A DNA stretch of 64,000 nucleotides from Paenalcaligenes hominis. GTDB lineage: Bacteria; Pseudomonadota; Gammaproteobacteria; Burkholderiales; Burkholderiaceae_B. The translations under genes and the position numbers were made by a program. Positions 35,911 through 44,545 of this stretch are shown here, one piece after another (position 1 is the stretch's first letter; each line of letters starts with the position of its first letter). Below the pieces are notes generated by a model that made no database searches, was not told where the DNA came from, and was given only the letters and a program-made list of their open reading frames with translations. The stretch is from assembly GCF_011927625.1 (NCBI RefSeq), contig NZ_JAATIZ010000002.1, forward strand, positions 310,001 through 374,000. Reading direction: 5' to 3'.

Positions 35911-36582
35911 ATGAGCCAAACTGCGATTCAAGCTGACGATGTGGCTGCTTTTTTACAGCACAACCCCACGTTTTTTTTAGAGCACGAGTATCTGCTACTC
36001 TCGCTTAAACTGCCCCATCCACGTACGGCTAAAGTCTTGTCTTTACCAGAACGCCAAACCCTGTACCTTCAACAGCATAATCAACAACTCAAGCAAGAGC
36101 GCCAACAGTTTTTAACTATCGCTCGCGAAAATGAGCTGATTCAACAAGCACTCTGGCTGTGGGCAGGCGACCTATTAGCCTATCAAGGTGCTGCCGAACA
36201 CCTCGCTCGTTTTGCCTGCGATCGCTTACAAGTGCGCTATGGCTTACAAGAGGTACAGCTGCGCTTGTGGTGGGATGACTACCCCTATGCCACTCAAAGC
36301 ACAGATACTGCCACCCAAGACCTCATCACCCATCAAACCAAACCCTATGCAGGTACCACTCAACATCCTGCGGCGCAGTGGTTCGAAGGCACATGGGCTT
36401 CAATGGCAGTTATCCCTCTGTATGCACCGAATGCTTCGCGGTCTATCGGCGCATTGGCGTTAGGGTCAGACATTGCCAACCGTTTTACTGCACGCATGGG
36501 GACGGATTTTTTAGAAATTATGGCCCAAGTCATTGTGGCGTCCTTGGCTCGGTTTTATGACTCCCACCCCTCGCACTCCTAA
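35911..36582 (+). CDS. DUF484 family protein (GAF-like)
   Basis: 223 residues. The family opening DDVAAFLQHNPTFFLEHEYLLLSLKLPHP, then LPERQTLYLQQHNQQLKQERQQFLTIARENE (probable coiled coil) and a C-terminal GAF-like domain ending GALALGSDIANRFTARMGTDFLEIMAQVI identify DUF484. It is nearly always found just before xerC, and here the two genes overlap by 26 bases. Its function is unknown, with a role in recombination assumed from context only. Confidence 0.88.
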   Translation: MSQTAIQADDVAAFLQHNPTFFLEHEYLLLSLKLPHPRTAKVLSLPERQTLYLQQHNQQLKQERQQFLTIARENELIQQALWLWAGDLLAYQGAAEHLARFACDRLQVRYGLQEVQLRLWWDDYPYATQSTDTATQDLITHQTKPYAGTTQHPAAQWFEGTWASMAVIPLYAPNASRSIGALALGSDIANRFTARMGTDFLEIMAQVIVASLARFYDSHPSHS

Positions 36583-37543
36583 TACTCGCCAAGCCATGCT
36601 GCAGTGGCTTCAGCACCTGAAAGCGGCGGGCGCGGCAGCAGACACGTTGGCTGCCTACGAGCGCGACCTAAAACACCTGATCGCGTGTTATGACTTACCC
36701 AGCCCCCAGCATTACGCCCGCAATCACTTGCAGTTTGCTTTAGGCGAATTGCAGGCGCAGGGCTTGCAGCCACGCAGCTTGGCACGACTGCTCTCCGCAT
36801 GGCGTAATTTCTTTAATTGGTTTAGCGAACAATACCAAAGCGGCTATAACCCGTGCCTTGGCGTCCAAGCACCTAAGGGTCATTATCCTGATCCTAAAAT
36901 TCTTTCGCTCACTCAGACCCAACAATTACTTGAGGCCTCCTCCCCAACCGAAGACAGTTCTGCTGTCGAGCTACGCGATCAAGCGCTTTTCGAGTTGCTG
37001 TATTCCAGTGGGTTACGTCTAAGCGAATTAATTTGGCTTGATGTTGAAGTCTGCGAGTCGCCCGCCTATACCTCTAAAGCATGGATAGACTGGGAAGAAA
37101 ACGAAGTGGTGATTGCGGCCGCTTCAGAGCGTCAACGTCATGTGCCCATTGGCGGGCCCGCATTAACGGCATTAACGCGATGGCGCCAACGCCGTCATGA
37201 ACTCTTACCCACAGCACTGGCCCAACAGCCAGAGCAAGACCCAGCGAATTATTTCTCGTTATTTTTAGGGGTCAGAGGGCAACGTATTAGTCCGCGCGTC
37301 ATTCAAAAACAATTACAACTTCGAGCCCAACAAGCCGGCCTTAATCAGCGCGTTTTTCCGCACCGATTACGCAACAGTTTTGCTAACCATTTACTGGAGT
37401 CATCCAATGACGTGACGGGGGTGCAACAACTGATGGGGCATGCCATTTCTGATTCCACTGCCAGTCTAAAGCAACTTAACCCCGAGCAGCTAGCCGAATT
37501 CTTCAAAGCGCACCCACGCCACAACCCAAAAAAAGACGATTAA
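36557..37543 (+). CDS. xerC: XerC-family recombinase lacking the catalytic tyrosine
   Basis: Position (after DUF484) and sequence identify XerC, which with XerD resolves chromosome dimers at dif. 328 residues from ATG 36557. The N-terminal SAM-like core-binding domain is present. Catalytic Arg154 (GLRLSEL), His269-x-x-Arg272 (HRLR) and His295 (MGHA) are conserved. The nucleophile tyrosine expected about nine residues after that His is replaced by Leu304 (STASLKQL instead of STTQIYTHL). The beta-hairpin lysine is also missing (AAASERQRHVPIG at 187-199). No frameshift is visible, so it is probably an intact but catalytically altered protein. Confidence 0.88.
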   Translation: MTPTPRTPNTRQAMLQWLQHLKAAGAAADTLAAYERDLKHLIACYDLPSPQHYARNHLQFALGELQAQGLQPRSLARLLSAWRNFFNWFSEQYQSGYNPCLGVQAPKGHYPDPKILSLTQTQQLLEASSPTEDSSAVELRDQALFELLYSSGLRLSELIWLDVEVCESPAYTSKAWIDWEENEVVIAAASERQRHVPIGGPALTALTRWRQRRHELLPTALAQQPEQDPANYFSLFLGVRGQRISPRVIQKQLQLRAQQAGLNQRVFPHRLRNSFANHLLESSNDVTGVQQLMGHAISDSTASLKQLNPEQLAEFFKAHPRHNPKKDD

Positions 37544-38496
37544 CTACTTAGCGCTTTTAACAAGGCTTCTGCATTCCATCGCATGAGACCTAGATAATGG
37601 TCGGCAGGATGCGGGGCTTTAGCCAGTGCGTCTGAATACAAGGGCGCCCCTAATTGCGCACCAGTTTCGTTTGCAATTTGCTGCAGTAATTTTGGGTTAG
37701 AAATGTTTTCCACAAATACCGCTTTAACTTGGTTATCTCGCATGAAATCAATCAGGCCAGCCAGCTCTTTTGCCGACGGCTCAGCTTGGTTCGAAGCACC
37801 TAATAAGGATAGAAACTCAATATCGTAATCTTGGCCTAAATAGGCAAAGGCATCATGCGACGTCACCACGGTACGGCTTGTCTTAGGCAGCTGGTCGAAC
37901 GCCGCTTGCATTTCAGTTTGCAACGCGCTGAGTTGTTTTTGGTAAGCCTCGGCTTGCTGCTGATAATAAGCTTTATGATCTGGGTCTGCCTCAATCAATG
38001 CGTTACGGATGTTTTTCACATAAAGCTGAGCGTGTTCTAGACTTTGCCACGCATGCGGATCGTAATCGCCATGATCATGCTCATGATGCTCATGGTCGTC
38101 ATGATGACTGGTTTCTAGACTGTAGGTATGCCCTTCCTCTTCCTCTGCGTAGGCACGCAAAGGGACTCCCTCGATGGTTTCTATGACCTTGCCTTGATAA
38201 CCCGCCGCCTCAATCAAACGCGGCAGCCACTCTTCGAATTGGGCCCCATTGATAAACAGTAGATCGGCATCTTGTAACGTTCTGGAATCGCTAGGGCGTG
38301 GCTCAAAGCTATGCGCGTCTCCTTCGGGCCCAACGATACTAAGTGAATCCACCTTATCGCCTCCTACCTGCTGCACCATATCGGCCAAGATAGAAAAACT
38401 ACTGACTACCTTGAGTGGCGCAGCAAGCGCCAAAGGGCTGCCAACAAACCAGCTTAAAACGCTTATGGCGGTCGTTCTAATGAGAAGGTGTTTCAT
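37540..38496 (-). CDS. znuA: zinc ABC transporter substrate-binding protein, ZnuA-like
   Basis: Periplasmic metal-binding protein, 318 residues from ATG 38496, which follows a good GGGAG ribosome site (an upstream TTG is less likely). Signal peptide MKHLLIRTTAISVLSWFVGSPLALA. The His/Asp-rich loop HHDDHEHHEHDHGDYDPHAWQ is typical of zinc rather than manganese binders. Metal-ligand histidines appear in DAHSFEPRPSD, DPHAW and SHDAFAYLG. Third gene of a minus-strand operon with the ATPase and permease; overlaps the permease by 20 bases. Confidence 0.88.
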   Translation of the reverse strand: MKHLLIRTTAISVLSWFVGSPLALAAPLKVVSSFSILADMVQQVGGDKVDSLSIVGPEGDAHSFEPRPSDSRTLQDADLLFINGAQFEEWLPRLIEAAGYQGKVIETIEGVPLRAYAEEEEGHTYSLETSHHDDHEHHEHDHGDYDPHAWQSLEHAQLYVKNIRNALIEADPDHKAYYQQQAEAYQKQLSALQTEMQAAFDQLPKTSRTVVTSHDAFAYLGQDYDIEFLSLLGASNQAEPSAKELAGLIDFMRDNQVKAVFVENISNPKLLQQIANETGAQLGAPLYSDALAKAPHPADHYLGLMRWNAEALLKALSS

Positions 38497-39385
38497 TTTT
38501 TCTCCCTTGAGCAATACGTTGGCGGTGATAAGCCGAGTGCTTTATGGCTTGCAAAATACCACCGTGCCGACCAAAAAATATAGAAATAAAATACGCCAGA
38601 CCTGCCATTAAAATAATAGCGGGTGATGCCGGCACATCCACATGAAAGGACAACAATAGACCTAAATACGAGGTAAACGCCCCTAGTAGTCCTGCACATA
38701 TCATTTGGCTGCTTGCTGAGTGCACCCAAAACCGAGCGGACGCAGCAGGCAGCATCATAATCCCTACCACCATGAGGGTGCCTAACACCTGAAAGCCGGC
38801 TACTAAGGTCATAACAAGCAGCACCAGAAACACAGCGTGTACCCAACCAGAACGCTTGCCTTGAGCACGTAAAAATAACGGATCTAAGCATTCCATCACT
38901 AATGGGCGGTAAATAGCCGCTAATACCAGTAATGCCACACTGGATGTGCTGGTGACTAAAAGCAGGGAGGCATCGTCAAGACCTAATACGGTGCCAAATA
39001 AGACGTGTAATAAATCCATATTAGAGCCGCGTAACGACACCAACAGTACCCCTAACCCCAGCGACACCAGATAAAAAGCAGCAAAACTAGCATCTTCGCG
39101 TAAAGGAGTAATACGGGATACTGCCCCCGCTAAAAGGGCGACGACTAAACCGGTGATCATGCCGCCCAGTGCCATGGCTCCTAAAGACAAACCCGCCGTT
39201 AAAAACCCTACTGCTACACCAGGTAAAATAGCGTGCGCCATGGCATCACCCATCAGGCTCATGCGGCGCAGAATTAAAAACACACCCAACGGCCCGGCTG
39301 CCATGGCTAAGGCAAACGAGCCCGCTAAGGCGCGACGCATAAAACCAAAGTCTAAAAACGGTTGAATCAGCCACTCGATGAGCAT
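38477..39385 (-). CDS. znuB: zinc ABC transporter permease, ZnuB-like
   Basis: Inner-membrane permease of the ABC-3 family, 302 residues and about eight transmembrane segments. I use ATG 39385, which overlaps the ATPase stop (TGATG) and starts MLIEWLIQPFLDFGF, as family members do; the frame remains open further upstream. LMGDAMAHAILPGVAVGFL and VVGIMMLPAASARFW are conserved features. Confidence 0.88.
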   Translation of the reverse strand: MLIEWLIQPFLDFGFMRRALAGSFALAMAAGPLGVFLILRRMSLMGDAMAHAILPGVAVGFLTAGLSLGAMALGGMITGLVVALLAGAVSRITPLREDASFAAFYLVSLGLGVLLVSLRGSNMDLLHVLFGTVLGLDDASLLLVTSTSSVALLVLAAIYRPLVMECLDPLFLRAQGKRSGWVHAVFLVLLVMTLVAGFQVLGTLMVVGIMMLPAASARFWVHSASSQMICAGLLGAFTSYLGLLLSFHVDVPASPAIILMAGLAYFISIFFGRHGGILQAIKHSAYHRQRIAQGRKNETPSH

Positions 39386-40101
39386 CACAGATAATCTCCA
39401 GCGCATAAATGACGCGCCATATGCAAATTTTCGGGTGTTAAAACCGTCGAGCTTGGTCCCCAAGCCACCAATTGACCACCAAGTAAAACGCTCGTAGGAA
39501 AATGATCTCGCACCATGTCTAGCTCATGTAACACGGCAATGATGGTACGACCCTGCTGATGCCACTGTAAAATTAATGCCAATAAGTCTTGAGTGGTTTC
39601 GGTGTCCACTGCTGCAAATGGCTCATCCAGTAAAATCACACTGGCGTCTTGCATTAATAACCGTGCAAAAAGAGCCCGTTGAAATTGGCCGCCCGATAAT
39701 GTATTTATGCTGCGCTTAGCAAAACCAACTAGGCCCACTTGCTCTAGGGCATAGGTAATGCGTTGCCGTTCCGCCTGACTGACTCGGCCCCAATAGCCTA
39801 TGCGTGACCAGGCACCCATAGCGACCAGATCATACACAGTAATTGGAAAGCTACGGTCAATGTCTGCTTGTTGTGGCAAAAAAGCCAGCTCAGTGGCATG
39901 ATTAATATGTAGATGAATCTGTCCGTGTAAGGGTGCAATTTCCCCCATTAGCCCTTTTAACAAGGTAGACTTACCTGCACCATTTGGTCCTACCAAGGCA
40001 TACAACCCACCCTGAAGAAACTGGCCACTAATATCACGGACGGCGACTTTGTCACGCCAGCCTAAGCTTAGGTGTTCTAATTCAATCAGCGCCGTGCTCA
40101 T
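39385..40101 (-). CDS. znuC: zinc ABC transporter ATPase, ZnuC-like
   Basis: ATPase of the zinc importer, 238 residues from ATG 40101 (MSTALIELEHLSLGW). Walker A GPNGAGKSTLLKGL, signature LSGGQFQRALFARLL and Walker B VILLDEPFAAVD are intact; LPQQADIDRSFPITVYDLVAMG is typical of the metal (Mn/Zn) importer ATPases. Start overlaps the stop of a 42-residue ORF by four bases. Confidence 0.9.
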   Translation of the reverse strand: MSTALIELEHLSLGWRDKVAVRDISGQFLQGGLYALVGPNGAGKSTLLKGLMGEIAPLHGQIHLHINHATELAFLPQQADIDRSFPITVYDLVAMGAWSRIGYWGRVSQAERQRITYALEQVGLVGFAKRSINTLSGGQFQRALFARLLMQDASVILLDEPFAAVDTETTQDLLALILQWHQQGRTIIAVLHELDMVRDHFPTSVLLGGQLVAWGPSSTVLTPENLHMARHLCAGDYL

Positions 40102-40226
40102 ACCCACCCTAAGGCCCATGCACTAAGCAGCCACATGAGCACAATAACAATAACTGCCCCCAGCATTCGTTGCCCTGCTGAATACAGCAAAGCAGAGCCA
40201 GTATATAAACGCGCTGTTTTACGCAT
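40098..40226 (-). CDS. 42-residue membrane peptide heading the zinc importer operon
   Basis: ATG 40226 opens a 42-codon frame: MRKTARLYTGSALLYSAGQR, then a hydrophobic helix (MLGAVIVIVLMWLLSAWALGWV). The TGA overlaps the ATPase ATG by four bases, so it is probably translated and coupled. It lies directly behind the Zur-box-like palindrome, as the first gene of the operon. I know no named family; the basic N-terminus and single helix suggest a small membrane subunit or a leader that couples translation. Confidence 0.6.
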   Translation of the reverse strand: MRKTARLYTGSALLYSAGQRMLGAVIVIVLMWLLSAWALGWV

Positions 40227-40264
40227 GGTTTTTCCAGTTAATAATTAGGTATCTCTTTTTTTGA

Positions 40265-40278
40265 TATGTTATAACATA
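40265..40278. promoter_or_regulatory. Zur-type palindrome between zur and the zinc importer operon
   Basis: A perfect 14-base palindrome TATGTTATAACATA lies between the divergent zinc importer operon (start 40226) and the Fur-family gene (start 40304). It resembles the core of known Zur boxes (TGTTATA..TATAACA). Position in the shared promoter region predicts zinc-dependent repression of both transcripts. Confidence 0.75.
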
Positions 40279-40303
40279 ACTGTATTGTGTTGATCCAGAC
40301 TTT

Positions 40304-40777
40304 ATGCCTATTCATGTCCTTACCCCCCAAGCGATTGAGCAACAATTAGCGATTGCAGAACAACTATGCAAACAGCGACAAAAGCGCTTTACGCCCATCC
40401 GCAAACACGTCCTCAAGCTACTCATTAAAGCGCAACGCGGTCTTAAAGCCTATGAATTGCTTGACTTAGTCAAGCAAGAACAGCCAAATGCGGCGCCCCC
40501 CACGGTGTACCGTGCGTTAGACTTTCTGACCGAAGAAGGGCTAATTCACCGCTTAGATGCGATCAATGCGTGGACAGCGTGTGTCGATGTGGCAGGCGAG
40601 CCACACGATTTACTAGTGGTTTGTACTCAGTGCGGTACGGTTGCCGAGCTACGTGCCCCACGGTTAAGTCAACAAATTACTGATTGCATTGTGCAGGCAG
40701 GTTTCGCTTTATCTAGCCCCGAAACAGAATTACGCGCGCTTTGCTTGAACTGCTCTAAAGCGCCCCCATCTGTCTAA
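40304..40777 (+). CDS. zur: Fur-family zinc-responsive repressor (Zur)
   Basis: 157-residue winged-helix repressor. The DNA-binding domain runs from RFTPIRKHVLKLLIKAQRGLKAYELLDLV to PPTVYRALDFLTEEGLIHRL; the C-terminal dimerisation domain has two CxxC pairs (CTQCG and CLNC) that would hold a structural zinc. Divergent from znu genes with a palindrome between them, which is why I favour Zur over Fur, PerR or Mur. Confidence 0.88.
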   Translation: MPIHVLTPQAIEQQLAIAEQLCKQRQKRFTPIRKHVLKLLIKAQRGLKAYELLDLVKQEQPNAAPPTVYRALDFLTEEGLIHRLDAINAWTACVDVAGEPHDLLVVCTQCGTVAELRAPRLSQQITDCIVQAGFALSSPETELRALCLNCSKAPPSV

Positions 40778-40851
40778 GCATATTTTTTGTTATTTGCGCT
40801 TCAGTCCTTGCTGTGCTGTAATCGCTTAAATTTCTCATAAAGGCTTCACTT

Positions 40852-41919
40852 ATGACCATTGCTCTAGAAAAAATGGTGCCTGTCACTGTTTTAACCGGCT
40901 TTTTAGGGGCAGGAAAAACCACTTTACTCAAGCGCATTTTGTCCGAATACCACGGGCGTCGTATTGCGGTGATTGAAAATGAGTTTGGTCCTGAAAATAT
41001 CGATAACGAGCTTCTTGTCCAAGAACAAGACGAAGAAATCATCGAGCTCAGCAATGGTTGTATCTGTTGTACAGTACGTGGCGACTTGATGCGTACGCTT
41101 AATGATCTACGTATAAAACGTGAAAACGGCGAGCTCACCTTTGAACGCGTCATTATCGAAACCACAGGCATGGCAAACCCAGGGCCGGTGTGTCAGACAT
41201 TTTTTATGGATGATCATATTGCTGAATACTACCGTCTTGATGCGGTGGTGACGGTGGTCGATGCCAAGCACGGCATGGACACCCTCGACAAGCAAGACGA
41301 GTCTCAAAAGCAAATTGGCTTTGCTGACCGAATTCTGATTTCTAAAAAAGACTTAGTCAGCGATGATGAATACGAACGTTTACGTAAACGCATCATTCGT
41401 ATTAATCCCCGTGCTACTATCACTGCTGTACATTTTGGTGAAACCGACTTAAAAGAAATTTTAGATATCAGTGGCTTTAATCTGAATGCCGTTTTAGACA
41501 TTGACCCCGATTTCTTAGCGGTAGATGATGCGCCTCATGATCATGGTCATCATGACCACGACCACGCTTGTGACGCAACGTGTGATCACGATCATGCACA
41601 TCATAATCATGCGCCTCACCAAGACAGTGTCAGTGCGTTTGTATTTAAGTCACGCCGACCTTTTGACCCAGACCGTCTAGAAGACTTTCTAAGCGGTGTG
41701 GTACAAATATACGGCCCTGACTTATTACGCTATAAAGGTATTATTTACCTGAAAGGGGCAAACCGTCGTATGCTTTTTCAGGGCGTACACATGATGATGG
41801 GAGCCGAACCCGGCAAACCGTGGCTAGGCAAAGAGAAGCCTGAAACCAAGCTCGTCTTTATTGGCCACAACCTGCCAAAAGACGTCTTCATGCAAGGTTT
41901 AGAGCAATGTCTAGTTTAA
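40852..41919 (+). CDS. CobW/ZNG1-type GTP-binding metallochaperone
   Basis: G3E GTPase, 355 residues. Walker A GFLGAGKTT at 16-24, the metal-binding CICC motif at 70-73, an SKKDL G4-like motif, a His-rich loop (HDHGHHDHDHACD ... HDHAHHNHAPHQD) and the C-terminal CobW_C domain. The family delivers zinc to client proteins when zinc is scarce. Next to zur and the importer, zinc is the probable metal. Confidence 0.9.
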   Translation: MTIALEKMVPVTVLTGFLGAGKTTLLKRILSEYHGRRIAVIENEFGPENIDNELLVQEQDEEIIELSNGCICCTVRGDLMRTLNDLRIKRENGELTFERVIIETTGMANPGPVCQTFFMDDHIAEYYRLDAVVTVVDAKHGMDTLDKQDESQKQIGFADRILISKKDLVSDDEYERLRKRIIRINPRATITAVHFGETDLKEILDISGFNLNAVLDIDPDFLAVDDAPHDHGHHDHDHACDATCDHDHAHHNHAPHQDSVSAFVFKSRRPFDPDRLEDFLSGVVQIYGPDLLRYKGIIYLKGANRRMLFQGVHMMMGAEPGKPWLGKEKPETKLVFIGHNLPKDVFMQGLEQCLV

Positions 41920-41960
41920 TCTTTGTTTTTAGCCTAAACTTCCAAGGCTTAACATAGGCA

Positions 41961-41974
41961 GGAGCTTTAGCTCC
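41961..41974 (+). other. hairpin in the dksA leader
   Basis: Stem GGAGC / GCTCC with a TTTA loop, 24 bases ahead of the dksA ATG. No T-run follows; it could affect translation or mRNA stability or be incidental. Confidence 0.35.
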
Positions 41975-41997
41975 ACGATGATAAAAAGGGAACTATC

Positions 41998-42435
41998 ATG
42001 GCAAGCAATGTCAGTACAAACCCAGATCAACTGTTAACAGTGGACGAACTCTTAGCAATGCCCGAATCCGACTATATGAATAGTCAGCAACTGGCATTTT
42101 TTGAAAATCGCTTACGCGAGCTAGAGCAAGAAATTCTCGCAAACGCCGGTGCCACTACCGAAAACTTGCGTGAAACCCAATTCGTTCCTGACCCTGCTGA
42201 CCGCGCTACCATCGAGGAAGAGCACGCCTTAGAACTACGTACACGTGACCGTGAGCGTAAATTACTGAAAAAGGTACAGCAGTCCTTAACGCTTATTGAA
42301 ACAGGCGAATACGGTTGGTGCGAAGAAACAGGCGAACCCATTGGTTTACAACGTTTACTTGCACGTCCTACGGCCAATCTATCTCTAGAGGCCCAAGAGC
42401 GTCGCGAAAAACGTCAAAAGCTGTATGGCGATTAA
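41998..42435 (+). CDS. dksA: DksA, zinc-finger-less form
   Basis: RNA polymerase-binding cofactor of the stringent response, acting with ppGpp. 145 residues. The coiled-coil tip region (ATIEEEHALELRTRDRERKLLKKV) carries the acidic residues and is preserved. In the zinc-finger position the sequence reads Cys108-x2-Thr111-x17-Ser129-x2-Ala132, so only one of four canonical cysteines remains. P. aeruginosa DksA2 has a similar cysteine loss and works without zinc. Follows cobW, precedes hslVU. Confidence 0.92.
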   Translation: MASNVSTNPDQLLTVDELLAMPESDYMNSQQLAFFENRLRELEQEILANAGATTENLRETQFVPDPADRATIEEEHALELRTRDRERKLLKKVQQSLTLIETGEYGWCEETGEPIGLQRLLARPTANLSLEAQERREKRQKLYGD

Positions 42436-42465
42436 GTCTTAGCTCTAATGCTCGCTTTGCCATTT

Positions 42466-42490
42466 GAAAGCCACTCCTTGAGTGGCTTTC
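42466..42490 (+). terminator. hairpin after dksA
   Basis: Stem GAAAGCCACTC / GAGTGGCTTTC (11 bp) with a CTT loop, between dksA and hslV. The T-run is poor (CTGC follows), so termination may be partial. Confidence 0.6.
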
Positions 42491-42557
42491 TGCATTGGTG
42501 CTCTTGAATTCAAATTGCTTGCCCCCACGTATAGAAAACACAACGCAAAGGATCACA

Positions 42558-43091
42558 ATGGAACAATATCACGCCACTACTATTATTGCCGTACGTCGCG
42601 GCAACGAAGTCGCTATTGGCGGCGACGGTCAAGTTACTCTAGGCAACGTGGTCGTTAAAGGTACAGCTCGCAAAATTCGTCGTCTGTATCGCGATCAGGT
42701 TCTGGCCGGCTTTGCAGGTGCTACCGCCGATGCCTTTACGCTCCAGGAACGCTTTGAAGCCAAACTAGAAAAACACCATGGTCATTTATTACGCGCCGCT
42801 GTTGAGTTAACTCGTGATTGGCGTACTGACCGAGTTTTACGTCGGCTTGAAGCCATGCTTATTGTGGCAGACAAAGAGCACACCTTAATTCTGACAGGCA
42901 ATGGCGATGTGTTAGAGCCCGAAGATGGCTTAGCTGCTATTGGCTCTGGTGGCTCTTACGCGCAATCAGCAGGTTTGGCTTTATTGCATAATACCGATTT
43001 AAGCCCTGCTGAAATCGTCAAAAAATCCTTAGAAATCGCCGGTGATTTGTGTATTTACACTAACCAGAATCACGTCATCGAAACTTTATAA
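42558..43091 (+). CDS. hslV: ATP-dependent protease peptidase subunit HslV
   Basis: Threonine protease subunit of the HslUV complex in the cytoplasm. 177 residues from ATG 42558 (preceded by AAAGGA). The catalytic threonine is in [10 protein letters not shown]: the active Thr7 would be exposed after removal of six residues. GGDGQVTLG and [15 protein letters not shown] are the other conserved motifs. Followed by hslU after 23 bases. Confidence 0.95.
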   Translation: MEQYHATTIIAVRRGNEVAIGGDGQVTLGNVVVKGTARKIRRLYRDQVLAGFAGATADAFTLQERFEAKLEKHHGHLLRAAVELTRDWRTDRVLRRLEAMLIVADKEHTLILTGNGDVLEPEDGLAAIGSGGSYAQSAGLALLHNTDLSPAEIVKKSLEIAGDLCIYTNQNHVIETL

Positions 43092-43114
43092 TTACTTAGT
43101 GTTAGGTTGTCTAT

Positions 43115-44446
43115 ATGTCAGCAACTACCATGACCCCCGCTGAAATCGTTTCCGAATTGGACAAAAATATTGTTGGCCAAAACAAAGCCAAACGCTCTGT
43201 AGCCGTTGCTTTACGCAACCGTTGGCGTCGGCAACAAGTTGCCGAACCGCTGCGCAACGAAATTGTTCCCAAAAACATCTTAATGATTGGGCCTACTGGC
43301 GTAGGAAAAACAGAAATTGCACGCCGACTAGCTAAATTAGCCAATGCGCCTTTTATTAAAGTCGAAGCCACCAAGTTCACCGAAGTGGGCTATGTAGGGC
43401 GTGACGTAGAGACCATCATCCGCGATTTGGTCGATGCCTCTGTCAAACAGACGCGTGAAATTGAAATGCGTCGGGTACGCACTCAAGCAGAAGACGCCGC
43501 CGAAGACCGTGTGCTCGATGCGCTTTTGCCTCCAGCGCGTAATGCGATCGGCGAGCCCGAGCGTGAAGAAAGCACCACGCGCCAAACCTTCCGTAAACGC
43601 TTACGCGAGGGCAAGCTAGACGATACTGAAATTGATATTGAGGTAGCTCAAGGCATGCCTCAAATGGAAATCATGGCGCCTCCCGGCATGGAGGAAATGA
43701 CCGAGCAGTTGCGCAGTATGTTTGCTGGCCTAGGTCAAGACAAAACCAAAAGCAAAAAAATGAAAGTCAAAGAGGCCTACAAGCTTTTGGTCGAAGAAGA
43801 AGCCGCAAAACGGGTTAACGAAGAAGAACTTCGAACTGCTGCAGTGCGCAATGCTGAGCAAAATGGGATTGTCTTCTTAGATGAAATTGACAAAATCACT
43901 GCGCGTGAAGGCAATACCAGTGGTGAAGTATCACGCCAAGGTGTACAGCGCGATTTACTGCCTTTAGTAGAAGGCACGACCGTTAATACCAAGTACGGTG
44001 TGGTGCGCACCGATCATATTTTGTTTATTGCTTCGGGTGCCTTCCATTTATCACGCCCCTCCGATCTCATCCCCGAGCTCCAAGGGCGTTTTCCTATTCG
44101 TGTAGAACTGGATTCATTAACGGCTGATGATTTTGTTCAAATCCTTAATGACACCGACTCTTCATTAACCAAGCAATACGCTGCCCTCATGGCTACCGAG
44201 TCCGTCAACCTTGAGTTTAAAGAAGACGGGATCCGTCGCTTGGCTGAGCTGGCTTTTGAAGTGAACGAGCGTACAGAAAACATTGGAGCACGACGCTTGT
44301 ATACCGTCATGGAAAAACTGCTTGAAGATTTGTCTTACGACGCTGGCTCTAAGGGCGAGATGGCAGTTACGGTTGATGCCGCGTATGTGAATGAACAACT
44401 CGAAGAAACGGCTGCAAGTCAGGACTTAGCACGTTATGTGTTATAA
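43115..44446 (+). CDS. hslU: ATP-dependent protease ATPase subunit HslU
   Basis: AAA+ unfoldase that feeds substrates to HslV. 443 residues. Walker A GPTGVGKT at 59-66, Walker [11 protein letters not shown], sensor region [15 protein letters not shown], and the arginine-rich C-terminal [20 protein letters not shown]. The I domain (about 110-230) is Met/Glu rich. Ends in a terminator. Confidence 0.96.
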   Translation: MSATTMTPAEIVSELDKNIVGQNKAKRSVAVALRNRWRRQQVAEPLRNEIVPKNILMIGPTGVGKTEIARRLAKLANAPFIKVEATKFTEVGYVGRDVETIIRDLVDASVKQTREIEMRRVRTQAEDAAEDRVLDALLPPARNAIGEPEREESTTRQTFRKRLREGKLDDTEIDIEVAQGMPQMEIMAPPGMEEMTEQLRSMFAGLGQDKTKSKKMKVKEAYKLLVEEEAAKRVNEEELRTAAVRNAEQNGIVFLDEIDKITAREGNTSGEVSRQGVQRDLLPLVEGTTVNTKYGVVRTDHILFIASGAFHLSRPSDLIPELQGRFPIRVELDSLTADDFVQILNDTDSSLTKQYAALMATESVNLEFKEDGIRRLAELAFEVNERTENIGARRLYTVMEKLLEDLSYDAGSKGEMAVTVDAAYVNEQLEETAASQDLARYVL

Positions 44447-44467
44447 ACCCACTATCTAAGCCAACAC

Positions 44468-44491
44468 CAAGGACGCCGTTTGGCGTCCTTG
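44468..44491 (+). terminator. terminator after hslU
   Basis: Stem CAAGGACGCC / GGCGTCCTTG with a GTTT loop, 22 bases past the hslU stop; outer CCAA/TTGG can extend it. Confidence 0.78.
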
Positions 44492-44545
44492 TTGGTTAAA
44501 GGCAAATCACATGCTGTCAAACGGCAAACAGGCCGCCCCACCTAT

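Noticed and set aside
41961-41974. attenuator upstream of dksA
   Set aside because: The stem has only five pairs and no T-run, so I list it as a hairpin without assigning a function.
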